Of a DNA stretch of 64,000 nucleotides, positions 12,471 through 24,400 are shown piece after piece. Both the position numbers and the translations under genes were made by a program. The notes under the pieces were generated by a model. It worked only from the letters and a program-made list of their open reading frames with translations. It was not told the DNA's origin and did no database searches. Origin of the DNA: Cinnamomum chago (Eukaryota; Streptophyta; Magnoliopsida; Laurales; Lauraceae); assembly GCA_038049695.1 (NCBI GenBank), contig CP142451.1, positions 11,096,001-11,160,000 on the forward strand, in the 5' to 3' direction. Each line of letters begins with the position of its first letter. The first letter of the stretch is position 1.

Positions 12471-15400
12471 AAGTTATGACACTATACATGCGAGCTTTTG
12501 CACACATACCTGCAACTGTTGTTAGACAGTACTCAGTGGGCACGTTATTTTCAGACTCAACTGCCACTTTTGCAGTTGCTACACCAACTGCCACACTCTG
12601 CATAAAGTCCAAACCAGAACAAACAGAAGCGAGGGTTCCACCAACCAAGCAATCACCCGCTCCTGTAAGGCTCACAACTGATGCGGGAAGTGCGGGAAAA
12701 TGTATAACATAAGGATAGGAACTGCTCCATTTAAACTTCAGGGCTTGAACAAATTGATTTATAGGACACCTTGATGACATTAGTTCATATAGTTGTCTGC
12801 CGCAACTGCTGGGTTTGCTGCTCTTCACCATTTCTCTAATGAAGTCAGGCCCCTCTCTAGAACATAGTAATATTCCATCTGACCCAAGAGTCACAATAAC
12901 TATCTTAATACCCTTCTTTAGCAACACCTGTATTGCAGGTTTCAGCATTTGAAATATAGATTCAATTGGCTGCCTATTTCCATTATCATCCAGCCTTTGT
13001 ATTGAATGGAACTTATCATCAAGAGATAAAGCATTTGCCATGCTAATAAGCTCATCTTCATTAGGGAATGTACATGTTACCTGCAGAAAAGCTCTGTATT
13101 ACTCAAAAGATCCAATTCCTGGACAACATTGCAGAACGAGGAACAGTTTAGTAGCGTATGGGATCCAATTGGAATCCACATTTCTGTGCTAATGCACTTC
13201 ATCAAGTGAGTCCCATCACTTCAGGAATGGGTCCTTAACTCTTGAAGATGGGAGCCTGTGGACTGCTGTCCTTTTTCATTGTAAAAATATAATACAAATC
13301 AGTCATCCAGAGGCACAAAACTCTGATTTATAAAAATTATGGTACTTACGTACTGGAAAACAGATGCAACTCTTTTTGACTTGGTTACTGATACAGGCTC
13401 AAACCACACCTGGACACCAGACTCTGCTGCAACTGAGGAGAAGCACAAGAAATCATTAAACCAACAGATCCAACATTAAAACACAGGAAACTGAAACTTC
13501 CAAAGACAATTGTTTAAATTTGTTAGTCACTAAGCCATGATAGTTGTGAAGCCTCCATTCAACTCCACACATGACCACAAACAAGGATTATATGGACACC
13601 ACAATGCAGACACCACCACCCAAAAATTACACAGATCCAATCATCAGGTCAGCTAAACCTGTACATTTAATGCGGATAACTAAGAGCTTACATAACTATC
13701 CTTCATTCATATCCATTGTCTAGCCCACCTGATGAGTGGACAGTGGAGATTACCATAATGATAATATAATGTGGAAAAAAAGCTAATGAAAACTTTGAAA
13801 CTATTGATATTAAAATAGAAAAAAGCCAAGCACAATTCTGATTTAATTACTAGAAATCAATAGAATTTTAATTTGTTTCACAATTATTTTCATTTTCTAT
13901 TGAATAATTGATCTAGCATGTGTATCATTGTCCACTGTATGAAAGTCCATCCTGATTTCCCTGAAACATGTTTCCAACATGGTACAAGATAGTATTTCAG
14001 AGGTCACCATTCAAAAAAAAAAAGGTATTTCAGAAGTCATGAAGTTTCTTAAAGAATATGCTCCACACGCCAAAATATTGGATGGAACAACTCTTGAGTC
14101 TTAAGATAACATGTTTTTTTTTTATAACTTAAGATAATATGGTAAATATCCGGTGATAAAAAAAATATGGTAAATATCCTCTTTCTTCTAGATGAGAAAG
14201 ATCGATTATTTCAGGTAAGGTTTCAGGTTTTATTTTAGACAATCAATTTTTACATTGTACACCCATACAATTTCAATATCACATGAAAGTCAGAGGAAGG
14301 TATCAAAAGTACAGAAAATATACTTTGGCAAGCGGATTCAAGTGAATGGGGGTGCATATTAGCATCAACCATCAACACAGGTGTAGAAGATATGTTGCGC
14401 CTAAATTTCCATATCCAGTCAGGTCCCAAAGCTTTCTCCTTAATCAATTAAAAAATAATAATCAAATTTTAATTGCAACAGATGAATCTCAAAGAAAGAG
14501 AGATTTTCATATACATAGAAAGATAGTAAATATCAGTGAATTTGTGCTCTTAACTAATGCCTTAATTCAAACAATGTAAACAATCGAAACCTTACCACTG
14601 CTTCTACACTTGCAATGGCAGTAGCCAACTCTCCATTGATATCATATACATTTGATACAGTAGGAGTCGCGACATCTTGACACCTTTGGATGCCTATTTC
14701 AAAATCAACAATAGATGAAAATGAATAACTGGGTTCAACAAAGGTAGAGTCCCTACCTGGCTCAAACAGTGATCTCTCTCATGTCACAACCATGAGATTT
14801 AAGCTCATACCTACCAAAAAACATGCAGGACCAATGGTTCATTGATATAGATCACTAATTCGATTGGCTCACCAAGGATAGAGGATTTCTAAAAATGTCC
14901 TACAGAGGAAGATCCAAGCTATATATTCTTTTGCCTTCTTTTTTCTGATACCATTGCATTATTTAACTATTTATCATTGCCATTTGTCAGAGTAGGAACT
15001 TCCAGTATGGGAGTTTTTCAGGACATGCTCCAACCTTGTGGCCATCAAATCAGCAAGTGGGTCACACGTTGTGGGTTTTGAAGAGTAGGTAAGTGCACTG
15101 CATTTTACAATTTTAGTGCTGGACAACAGAACTATTTGTTCAAAAACACATGTTTTGACATAGACGTCAATAAAATAAACTTTGTGTTCTCAGGCTTTGA
15201 CTACCAAGTTTCTCCAAGCCAAAAATAGAGAACTTTAGGCTAAAATGCAAAAGCAACAATCCCATTTCTCAAGTGCCTATTTTATCACATACACACCCCA
15301 GAAACAAGTAACATCCTTATGCTACTATCTTCAGAGTTTCAGAGACAATTTCTCCTCATAACATCTGTAGACATGGTACAGGTCCTCATGATCCAAAGGC

Positions 15401-18400
15401 CACTTGTAAGATTCCTCCTATTGCTTAAGTACCAGGTTGTTTTCATGAACGATTTAGCTACCTTCTGTTGGAAGTCCCGCAGATTTCCAGTGACTCAATA
15501 GCAAATCACCTGCAATTGTCAGTCCAAAATGGTAAAACAATTCATGTATATTTATGTAGCCGTTAATGACAATTAAGATGGAAGTGAATAACCTGCCATG
15601 TCATGTCCAACAACACTAATCAGAAAAGGTTTACATCCAAGTCTTGACATGCATTCAGCAATATTCCTCGCCACTCCTCCTCTAATAAACTGAATCTGAG
15701 CACACACACCACTCATATAAACAAGCAATGTAGATATCCAAATATATAACCCTCAAAGTAATGTCTCGTCTTCCCCAACTAACAAACAACAGGTATACCT
15801 CATGAAACTGTGATGAAAGCAGTCTATTTATTTTATTTGTTTATTTTTTAATGGCACCATGATTCAAACTGGCAACCTTGTGGTTGCAACACTAAGAACC
15901 TTCCAACTCTTCTACAGGCTCTTGTCAAAGAAGCCTATTTAATCTGAACAGGATTTAGTTAACTGCTACAGCCAAAATCAGAAACAAAGCAAGGGGGACA
16001 GTTTGATGAAAGGACATTGCCTAAAAATATAATTTAGATGTTTGATCTAATGCACTTTCGTTAATTGAATTCCCATCACCAACTTCTTGTGCTGTCCATG
16101 TGGGTCATTTCTTGTCCTATAATGTGCCTTGTGCAGAAAAGACCTGAACAATCCATTATCAGGTTTCACCATGGATAAAATATAGGAGAAAAACCACAAT
16201 GGTCGAACAAACCTATTCCAAGGCATTTTGTTAGTGGCACACAAAACAGCCAGCAAGAGAAATCAAGCTTACCTATATTGCTGAATCACAACTCATGCAT
16301 TTTAGCTTGTGGATCAAGGATCTCTAGATGCACAATGATCCCAGTTCACCAGGGTAGGCTGAGATAATTCATCATTTTTGGTCACATGGTTCGCAAGTCA
16401 TATATTTTTTTTGTATGTAGTGGGGCCACAGCCGAATGGAGAAACAAAATTCATGCAGCCGACCCCAAAACATTGTTGGGAGAAGGCTTTGATGATGATT
16501 AGGCATGGGCCATGGCCCATTGAATTTCTAGCTTTTTTAATAATTTAGTCTCCTCAAGTCTACCCATGTAATCTATCTTCTTTTTTAAGGCTAAACTGTC
16601 ATGCTAAATTGCCAAATGAAAAGACAGCTAGATAATAAATCTCAGTCATAATTTTTAGCCATATTTCTTTCTAGAAAATGAATGATTATTGCAATTAGTT
16701 GATTCTCTATTTCCTACAAACCAACTGAAGGTTGGACCATTGTATTTAGCAGAGTTTTTTGTTTTCCTTTTTTCTGGGACTGCCTCAATATGGCACATTG
16801 TTGACAATTTGGATAACTAAATAGTGGAGCCCACAGCCACCAAAAAAATTTGCAGCTTGGATTGTGAACTATTCATTTTCGGATAAGAAACCACATTGTG
16901 AGCTATAGTGAACCAACCTGTGCTCCAGGTCACTACAAGTCTACAACTAGTTTGTGGATCACAAGTCAAAAGTGGTTGAGTAATCTTAGTAACCATGGGA
17001 GGAGGGGGAAGAAGAAGAAGTAATGTATGCATAAAAGGTGCGTGAAAAGAAACTTGATCCAGTGCATGTGCACATAACGGTAATTTTGGTAGTGACAGTA
17101 AGGCAAAATCCGTGTTTGGATGGATGGTGAATTGAAGTAAAGTGAGGTAGAGCCTCCATTATCCACACAAGAAAAGACCACCTATCATATCAAAAGTAGA
17201 CAAATTCAAAATTCCATCCTTCTAAAAAAAAGTCAAAAAGCAACCTCCTTTTTCCACTAAATGACAAAAAAAAAACCTCTTTTTATACAAAAAGTCAAAA
17301 AGACTCCCTCTCAAGCCACTAAAAACAAAAGACCATCATAACCCCCTTATATTTTATTCTCTATTGATTTGATGCTTCACCTCACTTTACTTGAATTCAC
17401 GTTCAACCAAACAGGGATTGCTTTTGGCTCAATTGCACTATCTATACTAAAAAAATCTGCAATCTTAGTTAAGTCTGTGAAACTTGGTCCAATTGTGGTA
17501 GTGACAGTAAGGCAAGCTCCTAAAAGAAGTACCATGTCACTTCAATTGGTTGCTTTCAGCTCAATTACATTATCTATGCTTAAAAAATCTGCAATCTTTC
17601 TTGAAGTCTGACAACATTTATATCTTCAATGCATTCTTGTTGCTACTCCAGTTATGATGCCACCCATTCATTCTTTTAACACAACAAACAGGGGCTGGAT
17701 GCTACTCCAGTTATAATGTTAAAGATATAATAGGTCCTCTAATATCCTCCAATTACAGTGATATTCACTGTTGGCCCGGAGTGATGTTTATGACATGGTG
17801 ATCTCACATTGTATACTGGTCACAACGAATATTTTCTCAATTACATTGCAGTTTGAGATGAAATTAATAGGATATAATAACTCCCCTCTTGAATATAAAA
17901 AAGAACTAATAAAAATATGGAAATAGTGAAATACCTTGCCAGGAGTTGTAGTCCTAGGATGCACAGGTAGAGATGTTTTGGCATGAATATCCAAAACCAT
18001 TCCTCCAATAACAACAGGAATTGAATCAAAGGGTTCCAATTGCAAGGCATACAAATTATTCTGAAGAACAAAAAAAGCTAAATGTCAATTTCACATAAAA
18101 GAATAAGAAATAGACACAAACCCATATGTTAATACAGTCAAAACAAACATAAAAGAAGGATTTTTATATAATAGGAGCTCTGAATCAGCTCAATTCAGCA
18201 GCAAGACACCAAAAGACTTGCCCAATACAAACACCATGAACATAAACAAAGGAAAAATCTAAAAGCAACCCATTTTAGCTACTCACATAACATAGTGAAT
18301 TACAACATTTTCAGTTCCAATACACCAAAATATCATTTTTTTTTAAACAAAGACATGAAAATCACGAAAGAATGGAAGAAACTGAAGGGAACTCAGTTAC

Positions 18401-18668
18401 TCAGACATAAACAAATCCAACAGAAAAGGTGAGTTGCTTTGAAAGGAAAACTACCCATCACTTGAAATCAGTAAAATGCAATCAGATAAGAATAAAATGA
18501 ATTCCAAAACAAGAACTCAATGGGTACTCTTAAAAACCAATAAAAAATTCAAAGTAATAACTATAATAGAAGAAGAAGCATTACGGGACGAAGGAGGTGA
18601 CTATCGGAGTGTTGGAGCATCAGATGCCGAGAAAGAGATTCCAATCGTCTGTGGAAACTGTTCTCCAT
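12469..18668 (-). CDS. PUKI: PfkB-family sugar kinase, probable peroxisomal pseudouridine kinase
   Basis: Eight exons (minus): 18668-18585, 18060-17935, 15689-15593, 15509-15462, 14693-14596, 14438-14324, 13432-13350, 13080-12469. All junctions are GT-AG and keep phase, giving 420 residues. Exon 1 encodes MENSFHRRLESLSRHL; RLESLSRHL fits the PTS2 peroxisomal signal R-L-x5-H-L. Exons 2-3 carry IPVVIGGMVLDIHA and GGVARNIAECMSRLG, the PfkB N-terminal sugar-binding region. Exon 8 carries SLTGAGDCLVGGTL, the C-terminal signature with the catalytic Asp of GAGD. Known Arabidopsis PUKI phosphorylates pseudouridine to its 5'-monophosphate in peroxisomes, for breakdown by a glycosylase. The 3' end is uncertain: a good donor (CAG|GTATGT, 12510-12509) lies just before the stop, so one more exon is possible. 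A different PfkB substrate is the main alternative. Confidence 0.87.
17111..17416. mobile_element. MITE, copy 2, in intron 2 of the PfkB gene
   Basis: The left end (17111) GTGTTTGGATGGATGGTG then AATTGAAGTAAAGTGAGGT is inverted at the right end, where the reverse complement reads CCTGTTTGGTTGAACGTG then AATTCAAGTAAAGTGAGGT. The interior matches 9138-9408 and 47075-47345. It is non-coding. Confidence 0.65.
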
Positions 18669-20280
18669 CTTTACGTCTCACTGCAAGATTCGATTAGATT
18701 CAATGAAGGGGAAGCCAGGCTTTGCAAACCTTGGCGTGTGTGTGGGGCTCACCTCATTCTTGATAATTTCAAAAGTAGATTAGTATGATCTGCCAACACG
18801 ACGATCAGGTCATGTATTCAAGGGGCCCACAGTTTCATGGTTTGTTTTACTGGGTGAATGGGGCTTAAATAGATGGCTAAAATCAATAAATTATTCTTAT
18901 ATTGGGCCCACCTTAAATCCCCCACACTAGCTTCATAATCCCACCCAACCACTGCTGTTCTTGTACATCATGGTGGCCCCATAGTGAACTTTGAAAATAG
19001 GTTTTATACAAGCGCAAGGCTTTCCTAAGTTCAAGATTATGAAAAGATTTCGTAAGCTCGTGTTTGTGGGGCCCATCTTTGGTCCATCACCAAATACATG
19101 ACCCCCTTAAATTACACATGTCCACTAACTTTCGGTCATATCCGAATTTACTCGACCGTTGAATTGACTATATATCGATCCGGATGGACTATTGACCATT
19201 AAACTTTTAGGCTCATATGAAGATGATAAAAATCACGGTTGGAGCTGTTTTTTTTTCAGAGAAGAAGATTCTAGGTAGTAATTGAAATCCCCCCATATAG
19301 GTCTCCAGCTGGGCCCCACCACATACTTGAGTTTACCTTATTCTAAACTTGAGCTTAGAAGAGCTGATCCCTTTATAAAATAGTCCCAAAGAGGAAAATT
19401 GTTCTAATTTTTCGTACAATTTTTTTTTAATCAATTTTTATGAAAAAATTAAAATGAATTTCTTATGAGAGAGGATTTAAATTCCCTACGTAAAGGGTAA
19501 GAAGGAATGCAGGATCCTCTTCGTCGTAGAAATGAAAATTCATAAAAAGCAAAATCCTCTTACTGCACCAAGGCGAGCCCAAAGTTTGGTAAATAGTGTT
19601 ATCAAGTTTTAAATCCATTTGGTGGAATTAACTGTTGCAAATACTTGGTTGATAGAGAAGGGGTTTGCATGGAGAAAATTTTTGGAGTTGTGGTTTTAAT
19701 CAGAATAGTATAATGAAAAATAGTGTTAAAAATGAAATAATATTTAAATGATTAAAGATTCAAAACTAAAATCAAGAAACTACAAACCTATATGCTTTTG
19801 ATGGGAAAGATCATCTTGGGTTTTATCATGTTGGTTTTCAAAATAATACTGTGATGAAATGATTTTGATGATCCATTTTAACGCACTATAACTAGGCAGA
19901 GTTCATTTGGTGGGTCAATGACTGGAGCAAAGCTTTTATAGCACAATTGATTTGGCGATTCATTACCAACCAAGATGCTTATCTCAAGAGTATCTTAAGC
20001 ATGCCCCTTGTTCATGCATGTGACCCAAAGCCTACAGCCACAAACTGCAGGGCCACATTAATAATTTTCCTTACCTGGCCAGTACTACCAAAAACTTTGA
20101 TGCGTCCCTCGGTGGAGCCCACTTCTCAACATTTCCCCTTGGGTGGAACCTATTCGATGCATTTTTGGTGACATATATTTCTTTTAGCATCAAGCCGTTC
20201 CTTTTGGGATTCGAAATCGCATCCAACTAGACAATACTACCAAAACAGGGTGTTTGTAGAGGCAGCATATATTTACTTTT
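18669..20280. other. Region upstream of the PfkB gene, no further gene seen
   Basis: The first few hundred bases must hold the PfkB promoter, but no TATA box stands out. Beyond that are GGGCCCAC-rich intergenic repeats (near 18825, 18905, 19065 and 19313) and T-runs. No coding region is supported. Confidence 0.45.
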
Positions 20281-20289
20281 AGTTGTTAT

Positions 20290-20480
20290 TACACATCTAC
20301 CATGGAATGGGGTATGGAATCTTCGTCTGGCTGCTACTACACATCACTTATACACCAGTGGCTGCCTTCACAAACTTTTCCCAAACACAATGCCAACCTG
20401 TGTCCAATGCAGAAGTCATTCTGTAACCCAAGACCATCTGTTTTGCCATTGCCCAATCACCACCATTTTCTGAAACCGAA
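20290..20480 (+). pseudogene. LINE reverse-transcriptase zinc-binding (zf-RVT) remnant
   Basis: In one plus-strand frame (about 20365-20475) the translation reads LHKLFPNTMPTCVQC, then RSHSVTQDHLFCHCP, then a stop. CxxC followed by QDHLFxHCP is the C-terminal zinc-binding motif of plant non-LTR (LINE) reverse transcriptases. No intact polymerase domain remains upstream, so this is a decayed fragment between two genes. Confidence 0.5.
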
Positions 20481-21446
20481 TATCCAACCATGCACACCCA
20501 GAGATCTAAGGACCACCCAACCTTCTCCAATTGGTTCTGTTCAACTCCATCACATGAAATACGACTCCCAATTATCTTCTACACTTTCAAACCCAGCTTC
20601 GAACTCAACTCAAACCTATCTCATTCGCGAAAGGGCAGATCATTGGTGGTTTATTGGAATGGGATGAAGTCCCAAAATGCATCTCATCTTTCAGTTGAAA
20701 TCTACCGACTGTTTTGCTTTCTTTACTCGGATCATGGTAAGCAGAGTGCAGGTTGAAAACTAAGATTTGAAACCTGTGGCCTGAATCAACGTGACTCACG
20801 CACACAAAATTAGCCCACCTAGTGTTCTAGCCTTTTGTGTTAGTGGGTGATGGTCATGGTGACAAGGCTCAGGCCAATGCCCGCACCCAGGCCTAGCATG
20901 TTGACAAGGGTTGTGCACAGAAAGGAAAACTTGCCATGACAAACAACCACACAACAAATATATAAGAAGAAAATCATTGAAGGGATTTAAGTGATTTGGC
21001 AGTATGCCTACGTCCATGGATAAAGAAAAAAACTGCGTTTCCTTTTTCTCTTAAGATTTGGTTTACAATTTATAGAGGACCTGTACAATTATCAAAAAGC
21101 TATGAACCCAGGCCCTGGTCCTTGGCTAACCCAATGGACCAATTCAGTTAGTCCAGCCCGACATCATGCAGAGTGAACTAAAAGACAATGCCCCCTACAA
21201 AATTCTTTCACCAAGAACTCCATCACAAAATAAGTGAGCACCCTATCCTGTAACAAATATGATGATAAATGATGGAAGGAACGCACTACATTTATTCATT
21301 TGGTCTTCTCTTGGTATATGAAATGAAGGCTAATCCAAGTATCCAACTGCTGTGAACATATGATATCATAGACATTCTTGTTAAAGAAGATTTATAAACA
21401 TTAAACAGAAATTACAAGTTCACTGGATTTTATCAGCTTTCCTGCA

Positions 21447-24400
21447 TCAACTTCTTTCCACCTTGGTTGTCCTCTTGGCTGAAACAAAAGCAGAAAATTG
21501 CTTGACAACTTGAGATTCCTCGCTTCCATAACTGCCATTTTGTGTTCTATTATGATTGTGACCATCAGAAAGTGCAGACCCGCGAAGAATTTCGAATAGG
21601 GAAGGCCCGGAACTAGACTTCTTGTCGTTCTTTATGTTATTGCCTGTGGATTTGGACTGAGACACGCTTAATTTTACTGGCACATTTCTAACGGGCTGGT
21701 TTTCCTTCCGGTCCTACAAATCAACACAAACCAAAAAAAAACAATATAACCCAAGAACATAGCAGGTGACGGCATAATCCACATATGAACAAGACCCAAA
21801 AATGCACTGAGATCTATGATAGGGAAAAATTAGGGAGAACTGCAAAACATTTATCTGACAAAGTAATGAAGAAAATTTTTAAGATACAGTAAAAAAAAAA
21901 ATCAATGTTGCATAGGATTATCAGGCCTGAGGCTGATAATTGTAAGTGAAAGGAAATGGGAAAGCATTTTCAAGGTCACAAGGTCTACCTTCATCACTCC
22001 CCTTCTTGCTCAAGGTAATCACATTTCACATCCATTAATAATTATGACATAGATATTCACACATAAATTCCTTTAGAAGCATAGAAAAGTTTTAAGTATG
22101 TGACGTCATAAACTGAAGTTCTTTATACAGAGCAGCGGTCCGCTATATTGCAAATAGCAACCCAGCCTAGGGCCAAATTGGATGCATGACAAGCAAGGGT
22201 AGAGGGGTGGTGAACCGTCTTCAGATGACCTAGGGATGTACAATAAATTGGGTCATCCTAATCCTTGGATGGCTTTAAATTTGGATAATTTTTGGCCCTT
22301 AGACAAGCACCTGGTTTGTGTTTTTGCATGATTTATCAACAAAGAGTAAAAGTCAGATAAGTGCCAACGCAATTGGTGGAGCATTACTGGCTGGGAGTCC
22401 GATTGATCCCTGGCAGGCTCCATAGTCCATAGACCATGTTGCTAATAGAAGTAGCCTGGCCACGTCGGAAATTTTTTCCATAAACAGGTACCTGGAGGCC
22501 AAAACAGCCCCCCAGGTTGTAACCTTCTTTCCAAATTGACAAGACAACCATTTTTTAAGAAAGAACAAAGATGGTCACAAATACGAAGATCACTCTATAA
22601 GTTGCCCACTGATAAAAAATAAAAAAAAAGTAATTAATTCTTCAATAAAAGTTTTTTGGGTTTTGGAAAATTGAAATTTATGCAATTGGCCTTAGAGACT
22701 ACAATTTTTTCTATCGATGTCTACAATTTTATTCAGGACAAGTGTTCATGAAAGTGAAACCAATATTTTAATGATCCAGATCATTGAGATGGCAGGACAT
22801 TCACTGGATTAGAATTCCATTGATAAAAAGCATGTCAGTTCTTTGGTAAAAGCTTTTGGGTTTTGTAAAATAGAAAATTTATTCAAAAAATGGTCTAAGA
22901 GACTACAGTTTTTTTGTTGGTAATCCACAATTTTATTCAGGACAAATGTTCATTAAAGTGAAACCCATGTTTTAATGATCCAAATCATTGAGATGGCAGC
23001 ACATACAATGGATTAGAATTGCACCAAAGAGAATCTTAAAAATTATAACCTTCTGATAAATCCTTTGCAAAAAATATTTTGAGAATATAACCAATTGTCA
23101 TATTCAACTGCAAAGATCCGCCATATACTCGAGTCAGAAACATAACAAAAAAGAAAGTCTCAATGGAATCCAAAAGTCCAAACTGTAGGGCCCCTGGCCT
23201 TAATTAGTGGTTATCTTTAATTAATAGGATTAGGGTTAGATAATGGGTTAAAGAGCCTACAATGTTAGGTTTAGTGGGGAGGCTAGCATTGGTGAGTTTT
23301 GGGGCGATTTGGGTCCGTTTGAGGGGTGGGTTTCGCAATTTAGGCAAGCTAGGTGGAATTAGCTTGCAGTTTTAGAAAATTAGTGTAGTGGGTGCATTGG
23401 GTATTTTCATCAAGCATTGCACTTTTCATGTCAGGCCCATCACGATCCAGCGACCTGAAACCCACTTAAAAGCCCATCCCAAAAATGACCCTAAGCACTT
23501 TCATGTAATTTCCAAAAACCCACTTAACTAAAGGGCTAGGCCCTTATTTGTAAATCCCACAAAGTGTCTCTACAAAGCCCTAAAATCCCTTTACTCCCTC
23601 TCTTTCAGTACATCCCATCTTTCCTCCTATACTCTCTCTACTTCTCCTTCTCCCCATCTCCAACTCAAGACCCCCAAGGATTCCAAGCTCATCTAAGGCT
23701 CCCCTCAAGCCCACCATAAGACTCCATGGTCAACCGTGAAGGGGGCACAGTCAACCGCAGACACATTCCCAGAATTTTGAATTTTGGGGATTTGGGACCC
23801 ACACCCCTAGAATCATGACCCCTAGCCTAGGTAATTAATAAATTGGAATTGGACTAATAATAGTGAGGGGATGTGAGCTTGACATCTACTCATGGGTGGT
23901 CCGGTTTTGCATGTGGGACCTATATAGGGCTATGTGAGTGGCGTAGCGGGGCTCCAGGATGCTAATAACTTCGGAAGGAATGATCATATAAGCATCCCGA
24001 GCCCATGTATCCACTGCAATAGAACATATGGACCCCGCATGTGGAGGACAACCCTAACCTAGGTCGGTTTCCCATTTGTTCATTAATCATGCTATCCGGT
24101 AGGTTAGTGACTTCGCATATTACATGACACAAGCATGTATCCACTCTATCCGCCGATGCTTTATGTTGGCCTGGTGTGTGTGGAGGACTGATAGGGGATG
24201 TTAGGTGTCAATCCAAGCTCAGGCCCATTTTGGGCCCAGTCATTATATCTTACTTAGTCAAAGATAACTGTACATACTTAGTTTGTAAAGCAGAATATTA
24301 GTGTAAAGCACATGTGATATCTCACCCAAATCAAATCAGATCTCATTGAGTTGATCATTCCAGTGAACATGGAAAGGTGTCTTCAAGCACATGTGGAATT

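Noticed and set aside
20302..20667. 121-codon frame as an independent gene
   Set aside because: The zf-RVT-like motif is in a different frame of the same DNA; this frame is chance.
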